This document shows positions 62,889 to 64,000 of a DNA stretch of 64,000 nucleotides, piece after piece (within the stretch, counting starts at the first letter, position 1; every line of letters starts with the position of its first letter). The notes below the pieces were generated by a model. The model was not told the origin of the DNA and searched no databases. It worked only from the letters and a program-made list of their open reading frames with translations. Source of the stretch: Taklimakanibacter sp021828105 (lineage in GTDB: Bacteria > Pseudomonadota > Alphaproteobacteria > Rhizobiales > Aestuariivirgaceae); NCBI GenBank assembly GCA_021828105.1, contig JAKATG010000005.1, positions 186,001 to 250,000 of the forward strand. The letters are read 5' to 3'. The position numbers were made by a program, and so were the translations under genes.

Positions 62889-63785
62889 CTAGTCGTTCTC
62901 GTCGAGGAATTCCGCGACGGTCTTCATGCATTTCCCGGTTTCTTCCACATGCGGCATGTGGCTCGATTTCTCGAAGATTTCCCAGCGCGCGCCCTTGATG
63001 TTGTCGGCGAAGGGCTGCACCACCTTGGGCGTCGCCTCGTCATAGCGGCCCGAGATCAAAAGCGTCGGCACGTTGATCGCATGCACTTTGTCGATGACGC
63101 TCCAGTTCTTGAGGCTGCCGATCACGAAGAACTCGTTGGGGCCGTTCATGGTGTTGTAGACGGTCGGGTTGCGGGCAACCTGATCGAAAGTCCGCGCCAC
63201 TTCCGGCGGGAACGGGACGACGCGGCAGACATGGCGCTCGTAGAAGGCCATGGTGGCGGCAAGATATTCGGGATCGGTGACGGTTCCCGCTTTCTCATGC
63301 CGGTCGAGGGCGGAACGGATCTTCTCCGGCATCTCGCCGCGCAGCCGGTTGGCTTCCGAAACCCACAGCTCCATCGACGCCGGTGAATTGGCGATGGTCA
63401 GGGATTTGAGTCCGGAAGGCCGCGTGATGCCGAATTCGGCGCCGAGCATGCCGCCCCAGCTCTGGCCCAGCACGTGATAGGCGGAGCGAATGCCCAGATG
63501 ATCGATCAGGCTGTTGAGCTCGGCGACGAAAAGCTGAGGCGTCCAGAAGTCGGCGCCCTTGTCGGGCAGAAGCGTGGACTTGCCGCAACCCAGCTGATCG
63601 TAATGGATGACCTGGCGGCCATGACGGGCGAGGAGCTTGTAGGCGTCGACATAATCATGCGCAGCACCCGGCCCGCCATGGAGAATGACCACGGGCGGCT
63701 TGGCCGAGGACGGGTCACCCGTTATGCGGTACCAGGTTACATAATCGCGAAAAGGTGCGTAGCCGTCCTTGGTATATATGCGCAT
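62889..63785 (-). CDS. Proline iminopeptidase-like alpha/beta hydrolase (S33)
   Basis: A protein of 298 residues with the oxyanion motif HGGPG (36-40), the nucleophile S109 in GQSWGG, the Asp in SGRYDEATP, and the His in SSHMPHVEE. HGGPG with GQSWGG is the signature of prolyl aminopeptidases, which remove N-terminal Pro from peptides. No signal peptide is seen, so it is cytosolic. It heads the peptide operon, so imported proline-rich peptides are a plausible substrate. Relatives act on amides or lactones, so specificity is not certain. Confidence 0.85.
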   Translation of the reverse strand: MRIYTKDGYAPFRDYVTWYRITGDPSSAKPPVVILHGGPGAAHDYVDAYKLLARHGRQVIHYDQLGCGKSTLLPDKGADFWTPQLFVAELNSLIDHLGIRSAYHVLGQSWGGMLGAEFGITRPSGLKSLTIANSPASMELWVSEANRLRGEMPEKIRSALDRHEKAGTVTDPEYLAATMAFYERHVCRVVPFPPEVARTFDQVARNPTVYNTMNGPNEFFVIGSLKNWSVIDKVHAINVPTLLISGRYDEATPKVVQPFADNIKGARWEIFEKSSHMPHVEETGKCMKTVAEFLDEND

Positions 63786-63932
63786 GCAAGCGGTCTCCCC
63801 GGTCCGGCGACGCTATAGCGGTTTCCATCACGTGGCAATGGTCGGCAGTTCAGACCATATGCGACATTGTTTCTTTTGTCTGGCAAATATGCACAATGCC
63901 CGACATTCAAACAAAGGCTGCTCTTCGATCAC

Positions 63933-64000
63933 ATGACCCTCGCCCTCAAAGATCATCTGAAACCGGAAAATGTCCTGCCTGTCGATTACGACAGCGCCAC
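63933..64000 (+). CDS. Start of a cut-off gene, possible fumarylacetoacetate hydrolase family
   Basis: The ATG at 63933 opens a frame reading MTLALKDHLKPENVLPVDYD to the window edge. The LPENVLPVDYDSA-type opening resembles the N-terminus of fumarylacetoacetate hydrolase relatives, but 22 residues are too few to be sure. It is divergent from the proline iminopeptidase gene with a 147-base spacer. Confidence 0.35.
   Translation, partial: MTLALKDHLKPENVLPVDYDSA

Overview
The window is GC-rich, densely coded chromosome from an alphaproteobacterium, most likely a soil or plant-associated member of the Hyphomicrobiales (Rhizobiales). The support is a short palindromic intergenic repeat like the rhizobial RIME elements (three copies), a tamA-tamB pair, SbmA/BacA-type ABC proteins, and four substrate-binding-protein ABC operons for sugars, polyamine-like compounds and peptides. 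I saw no rRNA, tRNA, insertion sequence, phage gene or CRISPR array.

Layout. 1-4.4 kb: the 5' end of an O-acetylhomoserine sulfhydrylase (metY) gene, a 2-oxoglutarate/Fe(II) oxygenase, a cupin, a LysR regulator and an HSL-type esterase. 4.4-10.5 kb: a minus-strand Pot-type ABC operon (binding protein, two permeases, YtcJ-like amidohydrolase, ATPase) ending in a PuuR-like XRE-cupin regulator. 10.8-17.1 kb: tamA and tamB. 17.2-26.2 kb: a glycan locus with GH15, a GH144-type glucanase, two BacA/YddA-type ABC half-transporters (one with a degenerate nucleotide site) and a divergent GH3 beta-glucosidase. 26.2-27.8 kb: a LysR regulator and a divergent LysE exporter.

27.9-38.9 kb is the least ordinary part. 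It holds an exported histidine/phenylalanine ammonia-lyase-fold protein that lacks the Ala-Ser-Gly triad needed to make the MIO cofactor, and an exported ClpP-like protein. Next to these lies a locus bracketed by two related small exported proteins: a twitch-type radical SAM protein with a beta-rich insertion inside its core, a three-part GT4-GT2-beta-sandwich glycosyltransferase, a second GT2 and a UDP-xylose synthase. By eye its composition is more AT-rich than the flanks.

39.3-49.0 kb: one long minus-strand catabolic unit: FadR-type GntR regulator, ABM monooxygenase, HpcH/HpaI aldolase, D-2-hydroxyacid dehydrogenase, sugar ABC transporter and an apionate-lactonase-like protein. The regulator has a perfect inverted repeat over its own start codon. 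49.2-56.6 kb: a B3/B4-domain protein, a second GntR regulator and a plus-strand sugar ABC operon with a ribokinase-family kinase. 56.6-63.8 kb: an AAA ATPase and a Dpp/Opp-type peptide ABC operon headed by a prolyl aminopeptidase. The right edge has the start of an unfinished gene, possibly a fumarylacetoacetate hydrolase relative.

Across the window, hairpin elements sit between binding-protein and permease genes in three of the four ABC operons. Two copies of the RIME-like repeat provide the stop codon of the gene they abut.
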